The notes: a model not told the origin generated them from the letters alone. Positions 26,929-35,695 are shown, numbered from the stretch's first letter. The stretch is 64,000 nucleotides of DNA from Bdellovibrio sp. SKB1291214 (GCF_002209355.2 NZ_CP106855.1:2728001-2792000); one strand, 5' to 3'. Made by a program: numbers and translations.

Positions 26929-27720
26929 GTGCAGAGATTTATCGACGACTGTCCAAGATCCTATACACATTTAAATGGAAAACGTCGCGAAACCCTGTGC
27001 TCTGTTTTTGCATTGCAGTTACTTATGCAGAAAAATCCCGCCCAAAATATTAAGGTGCAGCGCACAGTTCTGTCTCTTGTTTCAGGAAAAACCTGGTCTC
27101 ATTTTGAGACGGCATTTCGTGGCTGTCTGGTTCGCCAGTGCCACAGCCTAGAAGCTTTAAAGATTCAGCTTAAAGAAAACCAGCGGGCCCTGCTTCTGCT
27201 TGAGTTTGAGCACTGCACAGCTCGTCATATCGAGGCTTTTTTGTCTTTAGTGCCAGTAAGACCTAAAAATAGAAATGGTCAGCAAGTCCGTATGATTATG
27301 TTGGCTAAGAGTATGGAAATGGCTGCTTTTCAAAAGTATGGACGGCATCCAGACCTGTTGCTGATTTTAAAATCAGATCTGGTAAAGGCTTACTATCTAA
27401 CAAGTAAATTCTTGCATGGGGATCAGGTTTATATGCGTTCCTCGGTACGACAGGCGACGAGTTCGCCGGTGGTTGTGAAAAGTACGAACTGGATCAGTCA
27501 GGAAAACCTGTCGCAACGTAAAGGCCGCTTCCTGGATTTTGCCAAACAGGGGGCAAGGCTCTACTTGCCGCAAAGAACTTTTAAAACCAAAGACTTCGTT
27601 TCAGTTTTATATCAATTAGAAAATCAAGATTGGATCACAGTGGAGTGTCAGCTACGTTGGGAAGAGGCCACAACAGACGGTGGTCAAATGATCGGTGTGC
27701 AGTTCTTGGCGATCGCTTAA
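26929..27720 (+). CDS. Protein with PilZ-like C-terminal domain
   Basis: 263 aa. The first about 185 residues are helical and unrecognised. The last about 75 look like a PilZ barrel: 'RKGRFLDFAKQGARLYLPQR' stands where PilZ proteins have D/NxSxxG, followed by strands with 'VECQLRWEE' and 'MIGVQFLAIA'. The serine of DxSxxG is Ala, and the paired arginines are not in the usual place, so c-di-GMP binding is doubtful. GTG 26929 is a weak start choice. The stop shares TTAA with the stop of the convergent MFS gene. Confidence 0.6.
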   Translation: MQRFIDDCPRSYTHLNGKRRETLCSVFALQLLMQKNPAQNIKVQRTVLSLVSGKTWSHFETAFRGCLVRQCHSLEALKIQLKENQRALLLLEFEHCTARHIEAFLSLVPVRPKNRNGQQVRMIMLAKSMEMAAFQKYGRHPDLLLILKSDLVKAYYLTSKFLHGDQVYMRSSVRQATSSPVVVKSTNWISQENLSQRKGRFLDFAKQGARLYLPQRTFKTKDFVSVLYQLENQDWITVECQLRWEEATTDGGQMIGVQFLAIA

Positions 27721-28910
27721 GAAGCTTTCGCCTTTTTCTTGCCACCCATAACGAAGGCCACAGTTGCCAACAAAGTTCCCACGGACAATACGATGCAAAC
27801 CCCAGTCCATTGACCCGCATTCCATGCGTACGATCCAATCAAAGAACCCAATGCTCCGCCCATGAAATAAGAAAACATATAGACTGTGTTTAAGCGGCTG
27901 CGGGCGTCCTCGCGCAAAGCAAACACTCGAGTTTGATTGCTGATATGAGTCGCTTGAATACCAAAGTCCAAAATGAAAATCCCAACGATCAAGCCAATCA
28001 AGCTGGTCGCGGATCCCCACAAAATTAAAACAGACAGAGCCAGAACAGTTAAACCAATCGCAACACCTGTGCGAGCTCCCTTTTTATCAGAGATTCTGCC
28101 AACAACCGGTGCTGCCATAGCCCCCGCAGCCCCCAACAATCCAAACAAACCCACCTCTTTTGCACCCATTGAAAAGTGGGGAGTGGACAGTAAGAAAATT
28201 AAAGTCGCCCAGATAGAACTAAAAACTCCAAAGATCATAGCGCCCACAACCGCAGATTCACGCAGCGTGGGTTCTTCTTTCACCAAAGTGCCGATGGATT
28301 TAATCAAACCAAAGTAAGAACCCTTATAAGTCACTTCACTCGCAGGTAGTGCGAACCACAAGCACACAGCCAAAACGATCATCAATCCTGCGGCAGAATA
28401 AAATACAACTCTCCAGCCAAAAGCATCGCCGATAAATCCCGCAACAGTGCGCGAACATAATATTCCGATCAACAAGCCGCTCATGATGATGCCAATGACT
28501 TTTCCACGATTTTCATTACTCGCTAAATGCGCAGCAAACGGAATGATCAGCTGAGGTACCATTGTGAATAAACCAATCAACAAACTTGCAGCGATCATCA
28601 TCCATAAACTGGTCGCAGTGGCTGCCATCAGCAATGCCGCCGTCACCAAAAACGAAGTGATCACAATCAGCTTGCGACGTTCAAACATGTCACCCATCGG
28701 AACCAAGAACAGCATCCCCAACGCATATCCCACTTGAGTCAGAGTAGGGATAATTCCGATCTCTTTCACAGAGACCCCGAATTCTTTTTGTAGCTCTGCC
28801 AGCAAAGGTTGGTTGTAATAAAGATTAGCGACGCTTAGACCCGTGGCGATAGCCATGATCCAAACGGTGGTCGAAGATACTTTATTGGAATGAGATTGAT
28901 GCTGATTCAT
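27717..28910 (-). CDS. MFS transporter
   Basis: A 397-aa inner-membrane carrier with about 12 hydrophobic segments in two halves. The loop between TM2 and TM3 carries 'GDMFERRK', the motif A of drug:proton antiporters. The substrate is unknown; a multidrug or metabolite exporter is the usual role of such sequences. I chose ATG 28910 (MNQHQSHSNK) instead of the longer frame to 28976, since the extension overlaps the terminator at 28969-28992. The 3' end overlaps the PilZ-like gene by 4 bases. Confidence 0.88.
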   Translation of the reverse strand: MNQHQSHSNKVSSTTVWIMAIATGLSVANLYYNQPLLAELQKEFGVSVKEIGIIPTLTQVGYALGMLFLVPMGDMFERRKLIVITSFLVTAALLMAATATSLWMMIAASLLIGLFTMVPQLIIPFAAHLASNENRGKVIGIIMSGLLIGILCSRTVAGFIGDAFGWRVVFYSAAGLMIVLAVCLWFALPASEVTYKGSYFGLIKSIGTLVKEEPTLRESAVVGAMIFGVFSSIWATLIFLLSTPHFSMGAKEVGLFGLLGAAGAMAAPVVGRISDKKGARTGVAIGLTVLALSVLILWGSATSLIGLIVGIFILDFGIQATHISNQTRVFALREDARSRLNTVYMFSYFMGGALGSLIGSYAWNAGQWTGVCIVLSVGTLLATVAFVMGGKKKAKAS

Positions 28911-28968
28911 AGATGAAATTTCCGAGCTACGTGCGCTCCACGTAAGTTGAAGCACGGGAAGAAAGAAA

Positions 28969-28992
28969 AAACCCACTTTTTAGAGTGGGTTT
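28969..28992 (-). terminator. Intrinsic terminator of the 64-aa protein gene
   Basis: On the minus strand AAACCCACT and AGTGGGTTT form a 9-bp stem with a short A/T loop, followed by a T-rich run. It starts 8 bases after the stop of the gene at 29000-29194. Confidence 0.85.
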
Positions 28993-28999
28993 GAAGAAC

Positions 29000-29194
29000 T
29001 TAGTTCGTCGTTTTTTTCTTAGCGCCTGTAATACCAGTGTGGTTGCGCCAGTTGTATGTAGGGTCCGTCTTAGTTCTGTTATGCCAAGCTTCCCATTTTT
29101 TCTTAGGAAGTTTGTGGGACACATTGCCCTTTTCATCAAAGATATCTGGGTCTTTACCAGTTAGGAATTCAAGTACGGATTTCATGATACCCAT
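29000..29194 (-). CDS. Small basic protein, unknown function
   Basis: 64 aa, no signal peptide or membrane segment, lysine- and tryptophan-rich ('KKKWEAWHNRTKTDP', ending GAKKKTTN). An ideal ribosome site (AAGGAG, 7 bases before the ATG) and a strong terminator directly after the stop argue that it is real. I recognise no family. The basic tail could bind nucleic acid, but that is only a guess. Confidence 0.7.
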   Translation of the reverse strand: MGIMKSVLEFLTGKDPDIFDEKGNVSHKLPKKKWEAWHNRTKTDPTYNWRNHTGITGAKKKTTN

Positions 29195-29326
29195 GAGGCG
29201 GCTCCTTCAAAATTAATACAGAGCCAGTATAAAGCAGGTCAGCCCACGGGGGAATAGGAAAACCTGCTGCGATGCGGTGTTTAATGGCATAGCAATACTA
29301 TCTAAAACCTACATTCAATTATTCAA

Positions 29327-29590
29327 TTAAGAGCGTGGGTTGGCGCAAACGTCGATAATATCAAGACCGCGGTCCTCGGAAACTTTACCAGCACCTTTGT
29401 AGTGATTAAAGCATTGTTGAGCCGCGACTCTATAGGCGTCGTCATAGCTTGCCGCTTGTTTTTTGATCTCCAGAGTTTCGCCCGAAAGCTTATATTTAAA
29501 CGTATATTCCTTTTGAACCGCGTCTTTAGAAATCCAAGCGAATGAACTGCAAGAGTAGGCAAGTACGAAGATAGTTAAAAGTGCTTTCAT
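29327..29590 (-). CDS. Small secreted protein, unknown function
   Basis: 87 aa with a Sec signal peptide (about 1-18, 'LTIFVLAYSCSSFA'). The mature part has two cysteines (in 'AAQQCFNHY' and 'IIDVCANPRS') that could form one disulfide. RBS GGGGA lies 7 bases upstream. It is divergent from the APP1-type gene, with 222 bp between the two starts. Confidence 0.68.
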   Translation of the reverse strand: MKALLTIFVLAYSCSSFAWISKDAVQKEYTFKYKLSGETLEIKKQAASYDDAYRVAAQQCFNHYKGAGKVSEDRGLDIIDVCANPRS

Positions 29591-29688
29591 GTAATCCCCT
29601 TTTGAAAACGAATTGGTTCGTTATAGATAGGTAAAGCACGGGGCGTGCCATAAATTCTTGCAATGCTCCTAAAAAGTTCTTTGTAAGT

Positions 29689-29807
29689 CCCTGTAATTGC
29701 TGGTCTAATCGGTCTCAATTTGAACCACTCAATATCCCTGTTTGCTTCTGAGACAGGTGACGTGAATGGTGCAACCCCTGTCGAGGGATTAGACAGGTCT
29801 GGAGGGG
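29689..29807 (+). promoter_or_regulatory. Possible alternating-hairpin leader of the APP1-type gene
   Basis: The leader holds CCTGT (29690-29694), CCTGT (29737-29741), GACAGG (29752-29757), CCTGTC (29777-29782) and GACAGG (29792-29797), the last lying just before the ribosome site GGAGGGG (29801-29807). CCTGTC can pair either with the GACAGG before it or with the one after it, so two exclusive folds are possible, one of which would crowd the ribosome site. No known riboswitch is recognised. Confidence 0.35.
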
Positions 29808-29812
29808 AATCC

Positions 29813-30616
29813 ATGAGAATGTTTCTAAGAAACTCTATAGCTTCTTTCGTTCTGTTATTCGTGAGTTTTGCGGCCTCAGCGCAAACGATTGTGGTAAGCG
29901 ATATCGACGATACCATCCGGCCTCAATACGTGCAGGACCTTTCAGACTCGGCCAAATATGTCTTCGACAAGGACAGCTTGTTTATGGGTATGAGTGAGCT
30001 TTTGAATGTCATTGTTCAAGATAACAACGCGCGTATGTTTTATTTATCCCGTGCCCCTGAGTGGTTGATGGGCAATACGCACCGAGAAGCCCTAGAACGC
30101 GGCAAATTCCCTTATGGGGTCTATTTCCCCCGTACGGTCTATTCCAAGGATGAGCACAAGATTAAGACTCTTCAAGAAATCATCGACAAAGTGAAACCCG
30201 CCGACGTGATCTTGCTTGGGGATAACGGCGAGGTGGATGCTTCGGTTTACAACTATATCTCAAACATGTACCCGGGAATCCGTTTCCATCAGTTCATTCG
30301 TGATGCCTACAATACGCCCGCTCACGGTGGTGAGGGTTCCTCGATTTACCCTGGGCAGCAGTTCTTCGTGACGCCGATTGAGGTTGCTCTTGAGTTGCAG
30401 AGACAGGGATTTTTGAAAAATTCTTCAGTCCGTCTCTTAGTTGATTACCTTGTACCGCTAATTGTGGCAGAAAAGGGGAAACCTAAGCGAGGAGTGATGG
30501 CCTTCCCCTACTTTGTGGAATGCCGCGATTTCAACTGGTCATGGGATCAGGAGATTTCGGTCTATCCTTTGCTTGATAAACTCAAAGCGAAGATCGAAAA
30601 ACGCTGCTCGAAATAA
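29813..30616 (+). CDS. Secreted APP1/DUF2183-type HAD phosphatase
   Basis: 267 aa with a Sec signal peptide (about 1-23, ending ASAQT). The HAD-type motifs are in order: 'VSDIDDTIRPQ' (nucleophile Asp, about residue 29), 'FYLSRAPEWL' (Ser), 'DEHKIKTLQEII' (Lys) and 'LLGDNGEVDASVY' (acidic metal site). This set is typical of the APP1 phosphatidate-phosphatase catalytic domain. It would dephosphorylate a phospholipid or other phosphoester in the periplasm. ATG 29813 follows GGAGGGG; the upstream frame to 29720 runs through the leader. The stop overlaps the next ATG (TAATG). Confidence 0.85.
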   Translation: MRMFLRNSIASFVLLFVSFAASAQTIVVSDIDDTIRPQYVQDLSDSAKYVFDKDSLFMGMSELLNVIVQDNNARMFYLSRAPEWLMGNTHREALERGKFPYGVYFPRTVYSKDEHKIKTLQEIIDKVKPADVILLGDNGEVDASVYNYISNMYPGIRFHQFIRDAYNTPAHGGEGSSIYPGQQFFVTPIEVALELQRQGFLKNSSVRLLVDYLVPLIVAEKGKPKRGVMAFPYFVECRDFNWSWDQEISVYPLLDKLKAKIEKRCSK

Positions 30617-31428
30617 TGATTTTAAAATACCAGCTCCCGCAAGTTTATCAAAAGCTACTTCCCCGCGAAGTCCTGGAATTCGAGCCCCGGGAAACAAAAG
30701 CAACCTGTGATACTTGCGCGATGTCTCGTCCTCGCGAAAAGGGTAAAATCCATTATCGCGAGGATTTGAAATGCTGCACATTTCACCCGTTTATTCCAAA
30801 TTTCATGGTGGGCGCTATTTTTAATGATCCTACAGCGACCGAAGCTCATCGTATTTTTCGCTCTAAAATGGCCAACCGCGAATACGCTTTGCCGATCGGT
30901 ATGGTGGCTCCCGTAAAGTTCCAGGTTGCTTTCAATAACCGCGAGGAGGGCGACTTTGGTCAACGTGAAGAGTGGCTTTGCCCGTACTATAATAAAGAAA
31001 AATCGAATTGCAACGTATGGAGAAACCGCGGTGTGGTTTGCACAACATTTTTCTGCAAAAGCTCTTACGGCGATCGAGGTATTGAGTTCTGGGATCATCT
31101 GAATAATTATCTGTGGTACGTGGAACTAGCGTTGTTAGAAGAAGCTTTGGTGATGCTTGATTTCTCTCCTCGTCAAACGATGCAGTTGTTGGATTATCAC
31201 AATCGCACCGATGGTACGGCTGCCGAGAAAAAGTCGTGGAGTATGGACGCTAAGAAGCATAAAGAGCTTTGGAACGGTTATCACGAAGATCAAGAGGGCT
31301 TTTACAAAAAATGCTTTGAGATCGTGTCAAACTTAGATAAAAAAGCCTTCCACGAAATGATAGGGGAGCAAGGTCAGTCCTTAGAGGAAACTTTGTTCGA
31401 AATCCTGCCAACGTTGAAAGTGATTTAA
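30616..31428 (+). CDS. Cysteine-cluster protein, unknown function
   Basis: 270 aa, no signal peptide. Eight cysteines fall into two groups: CxxC (31, 34) and CC (53, 54) near the N-terminus, then four in the block 'LCPYYNKEKSNCNVWRNRG' to 'VVCTTFFCKSS' (about 123-150). The spacing recalls the YkgJ/UPF0153 cysteine-cluster proteins and suggests a zinc or Fe-S site. The rest is helical. It starts inside the stop of the phosphatase gene and ends 1 base before sufE, so an Fe-S link is attractive but not proven. Confidence 0.65.
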   Translation: MILKYQLPQVYQKLLPREVLEFEPRETKATCDTCAMSRPREKGKIHYREDLKCCTFHPFIPNFMVGAIFNDPTATEAHRIFRSKMANREYALPIGMVAPVKFQVAFNNREEGDFGQREEWLCPYYNKEKSNCNVWRNRGVVCTTFFCKSSYGDRGIEFWDHLNNYLWYVELALLEEALVMLDFSPRQTMQLLDYHNRTDGTAAEKKSWSMDAKKHKELWNGYHEDQEGFYKKCFEIVSNLDKKAFHEMIGEQGQSLEETLFEILPTLKVI

Positions 31429-31429
31429 G

Positions 31430-31867
31430 ATGTCTACAATTCAAGAACGCCAAGCCAAAATCATCTCTGACTTTTCCGCTTTCACGGATTGGGAAGATCG
31501 CTACAAGAAAATCATCGAAATGGGTAAAACTCTGCCAGCAATGCCGCAAGAGTTAAAAACTGAACAGAATATCGTTAAGGGTTGTCAGTCTCAGGTATGG
31601 CTTCACGCTGCGATGTCTGATGATGGCAAGATGATGTTGGTTGGCGATAGCGACGCATTGATCGTTAAAGGCCTTGTGGCGCTGTTGTTGAAGGTCTACT
31701 CAGGCTCAACGCCTAATGAAGTTCTAATGACGCCACCGGAGTTTTTAAGAGCTCTGGGGTTTGAGGGGAATCTATCACCAAGTCGCGCGAACGGTCTTCA
31801 CTCAATGTTAAAGCAAATCAAACTTTACGCGACGGCCTTCGACTATATGTTGAAGCTTAAAAAGTAG
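31430..31867 (+). CDS. sufE: SufE-family sulfur acceptor
   Basis: A 145-aa protein that takes persulfide sulfur from a SufS-type desulfurase and passes it on for Fe-S assembly. The acceptor cysteine is Cys52 in 'NIVKGCQSQVWL', and 'LSPSRANGL' is a family block. The length is normal and the gene is complete. No sufS, sufB, sufC or sufD is in the window. A strong terminator follows at 31907-31935. A second copy of everything from residue 35 through this terminator is present at 36204-36614. Confidence 0.93.
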   Translation: MSTIQERQAKIISDFSAFTDWEDRYKKIIEMGKTLPAMPQELKTEQNIVKGCQSQVWLHAAMSDDGKMMLVGDSDALIVKGLVALLLKVYSGSTPNEVLMTPPEFLRALGFEGNLSPSRANGLHSMLKQIKLYATAFDYMLKLKK

Positions 31868-31942
31868 TTAGCTACTTCGATACGAAATTCATCAAAGACA
31901 AAACTTCGGCTGCTTTATCAAAGCAGCCGTTTTTATTTCCAC
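31532..31942 (+). repeat. sufE-3' repeat, copy A
   Basis: The intact sufE from codon 35 to its stop plus about 75 bp of downstream sequence and terminator recur at 36204-36614. By hand alignment the shared coding part differs at about 20 of 327 positions, and only one difference changes an amino acid (Gln40 here, Glu in copy B). The non-coding part diverges more but keeps the terminator. Confidence 0.9.
31907..31935 (+). terminator. Intrinsic terminator after sufE
   Basis: Perfect 10-bp stem CGGCTGCTTT/AAAGCAGCCG with a 3-base loop, followed by TTTTTAT. Confidence 0.92.
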
Positions 31943-31947
31943 AAACC

Positions 31948-32268
31948 CTAAAGATTCAAAATTGCTTCTGCGAGTTCCATATCGGAATTTGATAATTTTG
32001 GATTTACTTTTCGAATAAGCTCAAAGGCGCGCAGTACTTTAACACCGCGAATTTGGCCTTCGGAGGCTAGGAATATAGCTGCATCATCTTTTGAATCAAT
32101 TAAGACCTTATATGCTTGTGAATTCAAACTATCTGCAGTTGTGATAAACGGTCCAGAAACTGTCAGTAGCGGTGACATTATGATTGCTGCTGAGGCCATC
32201 TTAGGATCATTCGCAAAAGAAATAGACGCCGCAAAAATGAAAGAGATCAATAAGGATAATTTTAACAT
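31948..32268 (-). CDS. Small secreted protein, unknown function
   Basis: 106 aa with a Sec signal peptide (about 1-19, ending ISFAND). The mature protein is about 87 residues without cysteine; it opens with a hydrophobic stretch 'MASAAIIMSPLLTVSGPF', then a mixed helix/strand region. GGAGAACCTC lies just before the ATG as ribosome site. I recognise no family. It lies inside the segment bounded by the two sufE copies. Confidence 0.65.
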   Translation of the reverse strand: MLKLSLLISFIFAASISFANDPKMASAAIIMSPLLTVSGPFITTADSLNSQAYKVLIDSKDDAAIFLASEGQIRGVKVLRAFELIRKVNPKLSNSDMELAEAILNL

Positions 32269-32381
32269 GAGGTTCTCCTTAAGTTTGGTTTAAACTTTAA
32301 GGCGCAACTTACAAATAAAACTAACGGAATGGCAGTTACGAATACCTACGGAAATAAATCAGTGATTACGGCAAGTTGAAT

Positions 32382-33500
32382 TTAGTTGCGGATATCCAGT
32401 GTTTCTTTCAATGAATACTTCTTTCCATCAAATACAACGAGCTCGCCTAATTTATGATTGATGCGATTTACAAGGCGATAAAATCGAGATTCAAGCACTC
32501 CGTCTTCGGCATGATCTGGCCAAAGTGATTCGCAAAGCATATTGCGATTTTTAGGACCGTTCTTAAGGATCTTTAAGAGCTGGCCTTCAAGGGAGTTAAT
32601 TTTAATTCGGCCCTTAAGTGTTCCTGATTTATCGTAAATCATTCCCGACCTAGCAATGAAGCGCCACGATTTGGACTCATTCTTTTTAAGTGAATTTCCA
32701 GAGTACTTGCGAAACCTTTTGAGCCAATATGGATTAATATTATCAAAAGCAGAAAGATCCAAATGTCTGGCAAAGATTTTACTTTGGATGTAGCTCAAAG
32801 GAAAGGCGACGCGGCTATCTACCTCCGCAGGAATTTTGGAGATAACATCCTTCGCTAACTTTATTTTACCGATCTCTATCAAACAATCTGCCAGATGAAT
32901 ATATGCTAGATGCAAATCAGAAAGAACACCCAGCTTTGCAAATAGATCTGCAGCAGCTTGCGCTTGCTTCTCTGCTTTTATGAAATTCTCGTTGTCGAAA
33001 CATATATTCGATAACTGGCGCAAGCAAAGTGCTTGCACACGTAAAACATGATGATCAAGAGCTTCCTGATGAAGCGTCTCAAAATCACCAGATAAGTCCT
33101 CTGAAGAAAGAAATGCTTTTGCCAGGATATAGTTAAATCGCGCAAGCAGCGCTTTATCGTAATTGTCATAAACGGAATGACACTCGCTAGAACTTAAAAA
33201 CTCTTTTTGCGCATTTTCAAATTCATTCTGGTGCATAAAAAACATTCCGCGAACTGAATGCACGTCACCTTTAAGGTCAGGTGAAACAATGCCGTTGCAA
33301 GAAAGAGTGGAAACATCTATCGCTTCGGAGTTGTTTTTAAGTGCCAGTCTGAAACTGAGAGCTTTTTGCTCCATCATGGTTTCAAAACTAACGGAGGCCG
33401 CAGAGCGAATAGATTTAATATAATCAAGAACAGATTGATTATGACCTGACATCATCTCGTTCAGAGCTGAGTTATAAGAGGCGCCCAATTTTAAGTTCAT
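32382..33500 (-). CDS. TPR-like regulator with C-terminal winged-helix domain
   Basis: 372 aa, cytoplasmic. Residues about 1-270 are helix pairs of TPR type ('HSVRGMFFMHQNEFENAQKE', 'LHLAYIHLADCLIEIGKIKL'). The C-terminal about 90 residues are a winged helix: 'LEGQLLKILKNGPKNRNMLC', 'ESLWPD', 'LESRFYRLVNRINHKLGELV' as recognition helix and 'VFDGKKYSL' as wing. I start at ATG 33500, which overlaps the stop of the upstream protease gene (ATGA), rather than at 33563 within it. Coupling suggests a regulator dedicated to the protease or to genes responding to it. The layout matches 18925-20019. Confidence 0.78.
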   Translation of the reverse strand: MNLKLGASYNSALNEMMSGHNQSVLDYIKSIRSAASVSFETMMEQKALSFRLALKNNSEAIDVSTLSCNGIVSPDLKGDVHSVRGMFFMHQNEFENAQKEFLSSSECHSVYDNYDKALLARFNYILAKAFLSSEDLSGDFETLHQEALDHHVLRVQALCLRQLSNICFDNENFIKAEKQAQAAADLFAKLGVLSDLHLAYIHLADCLIEIGKIKLAKDVISKIPAEVDSRVAFPLSYIQSKIFARHLDLSAFDNINPYWLKRFRKYSGNSLKKNESKSWRFIARSGMIYDKSGTLKGRIKINSLEGQLLKILKNGPKNRNMLCESLWPDHAEDGVLESRFYRLVNRINHKLGELVVFDGKKYSLKETLDIRN

Positions 33501-35539
33501 GGCGCACCCTCGTAAACTGAGAACTCGTCCAGCCACGGATCCATCTGGTGGCCTTGAAGGCAATCTTCAGAGATAGACAAGATATCAAGTCGAAATAGTC
33601 GGTCTTTGGAATCTAGATTAATTTCAGCCTTGATCTTTTCATCATTGATGTGAAGCTTCCACGGATTCGCGACAATCAGGTTGTTCTTTGAAAGATCGAT
33701 GATGCATTTACCGCCGATATTGACCTGACCCTTGAATGATTTAGCAGACTTATAATCAATGTTTAATTGAACATTGGGGAGGGAAATCAGATTCCCATCA
33801 TAGCCCATCGAGGTAAAGCCATTTTTAAATTTTAGCTTTTTTGCATCCAAGCTAATGGACATAGTCTTTAGGTCTTGATCGCACTGAATATAGTTTTTCC
33901 CAGGCTTGTCAGTCAAAGTGCCGACCGCTTTCGCCACGGCAAAGTGATGCCCTATAACCGCTTTGCTGGCGCCATCGAAATAACGGATTCTTTTATCTGC
34001 AAAAAGAGCAGAGCGACAAACAAGGGAAGCCTCTGCATTTTCCACGAAGGAAGCTCCTCTTAAGATCTCGCTTATTCTATCTGATCTTTTTTGGATTGAG
34101 CCTTTTCCGATTTCGTAATTAAGATCATTGATGTCTCCGATCTTGTGGCCAAGACCTTTTTGGTCGAAGTAGCCCACAAGTGTTTTGCCATTTAAGATCG
34201 TGACACCAGATTGCTTACAAAATTCGTTATTCTTGTAGGCCGCTGTGTAGCCATTAATTTCTTTACCGCTATCATTAAAGATATTAAACTGACTATTTCC
34301 AGGGACAAACAGAGCCCCTCCGCTTTCGCCGTAATCTCCACCACCCAGGTTCATCACATCACGGGGAGATATTTTAGGTGTGTCACCGGAAGGTGTGATC
34401 GAGCGGTTGTTCTGTTTCACAGCCTTTTCTAATAATTCAGAAAGCAAGACATCGCCTGCGCCATATTTGTAGAATTCTGTCGCTGCATCTGTCGATGTCC
34501 ATGAGCTAGATTCTTGATAGGATTTGTCACAGGAATCATAAGCGACAAATTTGGATCCATCTGCATTCTTTTGCACCAATATCGGGTGTCGATTTAGCTG
34601 ACCATTGCTTTGATAATACTCATAACTTAAAGTAGGGCGATCTCCGTCTAATAGGAAAGACTTTTTCAGAGAAACATATCCCCGTATGACGTCGTCGATG
34701 GATATCGCAAGGGATCTCATACCAACGTGATCCGTACGTGTGATCATTCCAGCAACGTAATTACCATAATTCATAGCTATATAACCTGGAACACTCGTGC
34801 CTTGTGATGGCGTTACAACTAAGGGAACGCCCGAAAGACCTGGATGAATTGCTAGAGTTTCCATCACTAACAAATCAAAAGATCCATAAGGTGCAAAGTT
34901 CTTTTTACTCGCAAATCCGGGCAGAGGTGACAAGTCAATCACGGACTGATTGCCTTCGATCATTCGCTTTGTCTCTGTTTCTGAGCCCGCGGTAATATAG
35001 GGATAAGACCATCTGTTTTTCGTAGATTTTTCGATCCATGATTTATTCATTAAGAACGAATGATCAGGATAAGCATCTTTGGGGTAATCCTTGCGATCCT
35101 TAAACACGATCAGAGGTGCCAGATGATTTGATTTCTGAAGAGTTTTAAATACGGTCCCTTGTTCCTTAAGAATCGCCAAATCCATATTTGGCGATTGGGC
35201 CGAAACCTTCGCTGGGACAATAGCATCTGCACATTGAATTAAAATTTGGGTGGCATCAGTAACAACATGGGCGGGCGTGATAACTTCAAGTTGACCTTCT
35301 GAAGATTCAACAATCCAGCCTACGCCTGCCTGATAAAAGCTTGTGCCCTGAAACTTAGTCAGAGAATGCACTGTTACCAGTATGCAGACGTCTGGGGATT
35401 TTCCCAAAAGTCCCGCGCCAATAACAGGAGTATTGGGTAATGTTTGTGCCCAAGCAGAACTGTCGAATAAACAGACAGTCATGCCTATTAATACACTGAT
35501 CATGAGTTTAAAAATGCGCTTGTTAGAGTTAAAGATCAT
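33497..35539 (-). CDS. Large secreted trypsin-like serine protease
   Basis: 680 aa with a Sec signal peptide (about 1-31, ending SAWAQ). An S1-type domain is seen in the first about 290 residues: His91 in 'VITPAHVVTDA', Asp120 in 'SPNMDLAIL' and Ser236 in 'HPGLSGVPL', followed by the usual strand 'NYVAGMITR'. The remaining about 390 residues are unrecognised and include a second serine motif-like site, 'YGESGGALF' (Ser407). The enzyme is probably exported to the periplasm or prey and may be autoprocessed. It is first in a two-gene unit with the TPR regulator. The sequence seems richer in A and T than the housekeeping operons. Confidence 0.82.
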   Translation of the reverse strand: MIFNSNKRIFKLMISVLIGMTVCLFDSSAWAQTLPNTPVIGAGLLGKSPDVCILVTVHSLTKFQGTSFYQAGVGWIVESSEGQLEVITPAHVVTDATQILIQCADAIVPAKVSAQSPNMDLAILKEQGTVFKTLQKSNHLAPLIVFKDRKDYPKDAYPDHSFLMNKSWIEKSTKNRWSYPYITAGSETETKRMIEGNQSVIDLSPLPGFASKKNFAPYGSFDLLVMETLAIHPGLSGVPLVVTPSQGTSVPGYIAMNYGNYVAGMITRTDHVGMRSLAISIDDVIRGYVSLKKSFLLDGDRPTLSYEYYQSNGQLNRHPILVQKNADGSKFVAYDSCDKSYQESSSWTSTDAATEFYKYGAGDVLLSELLEKAVKQNNRSITPSGDTPKISPRDVMNLGGGDYGESGGALFVPGNSQFNIFNDSGKEINGYTAAYKNNEFCKQSGVTILNGKTLVGYFDQKGLGHKIGDINDLNYEIGKGSIQKRSDRISEILRGASFVENAEASLVCRSALFADKRIRYFDGASKAVIGHHFAVAKAVGTLTDKPGKNYIQCDQDLKTMSISLDAKKLKFKNGFTSMGYDGNLISLPNVQLNIDYKSAKSFKGQVNIGGKCIIDLSKNNLIVANPWKLHINDEKIKAEINLDSKDRLFRLDILSISEDCLQGHQMDPWLDEFSVYEGAP

Positions 35540-35695
35540 GGGCGCTAGTTAGCAATTCCGATGCCAGTAAATTCTTATATAATTTACAAATATATGTAAC
35601 CACTGGGCTTTCTTCGTATGTATTCGTCCCTACTTTTACTTCTCTTTCGGTCGTAATTTGTGCGTGCTACATTCACTCAAACAAAAGGAAATGCT

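Noticed and set aside
26929-27720. Confident c-di-GMP receptor call for the PilZ-like protein
   Set aside because: The serine of the DxSxxG motif is replaced by alanine and the RxxxR pair is not in place, so only the fold resemblance is reported.
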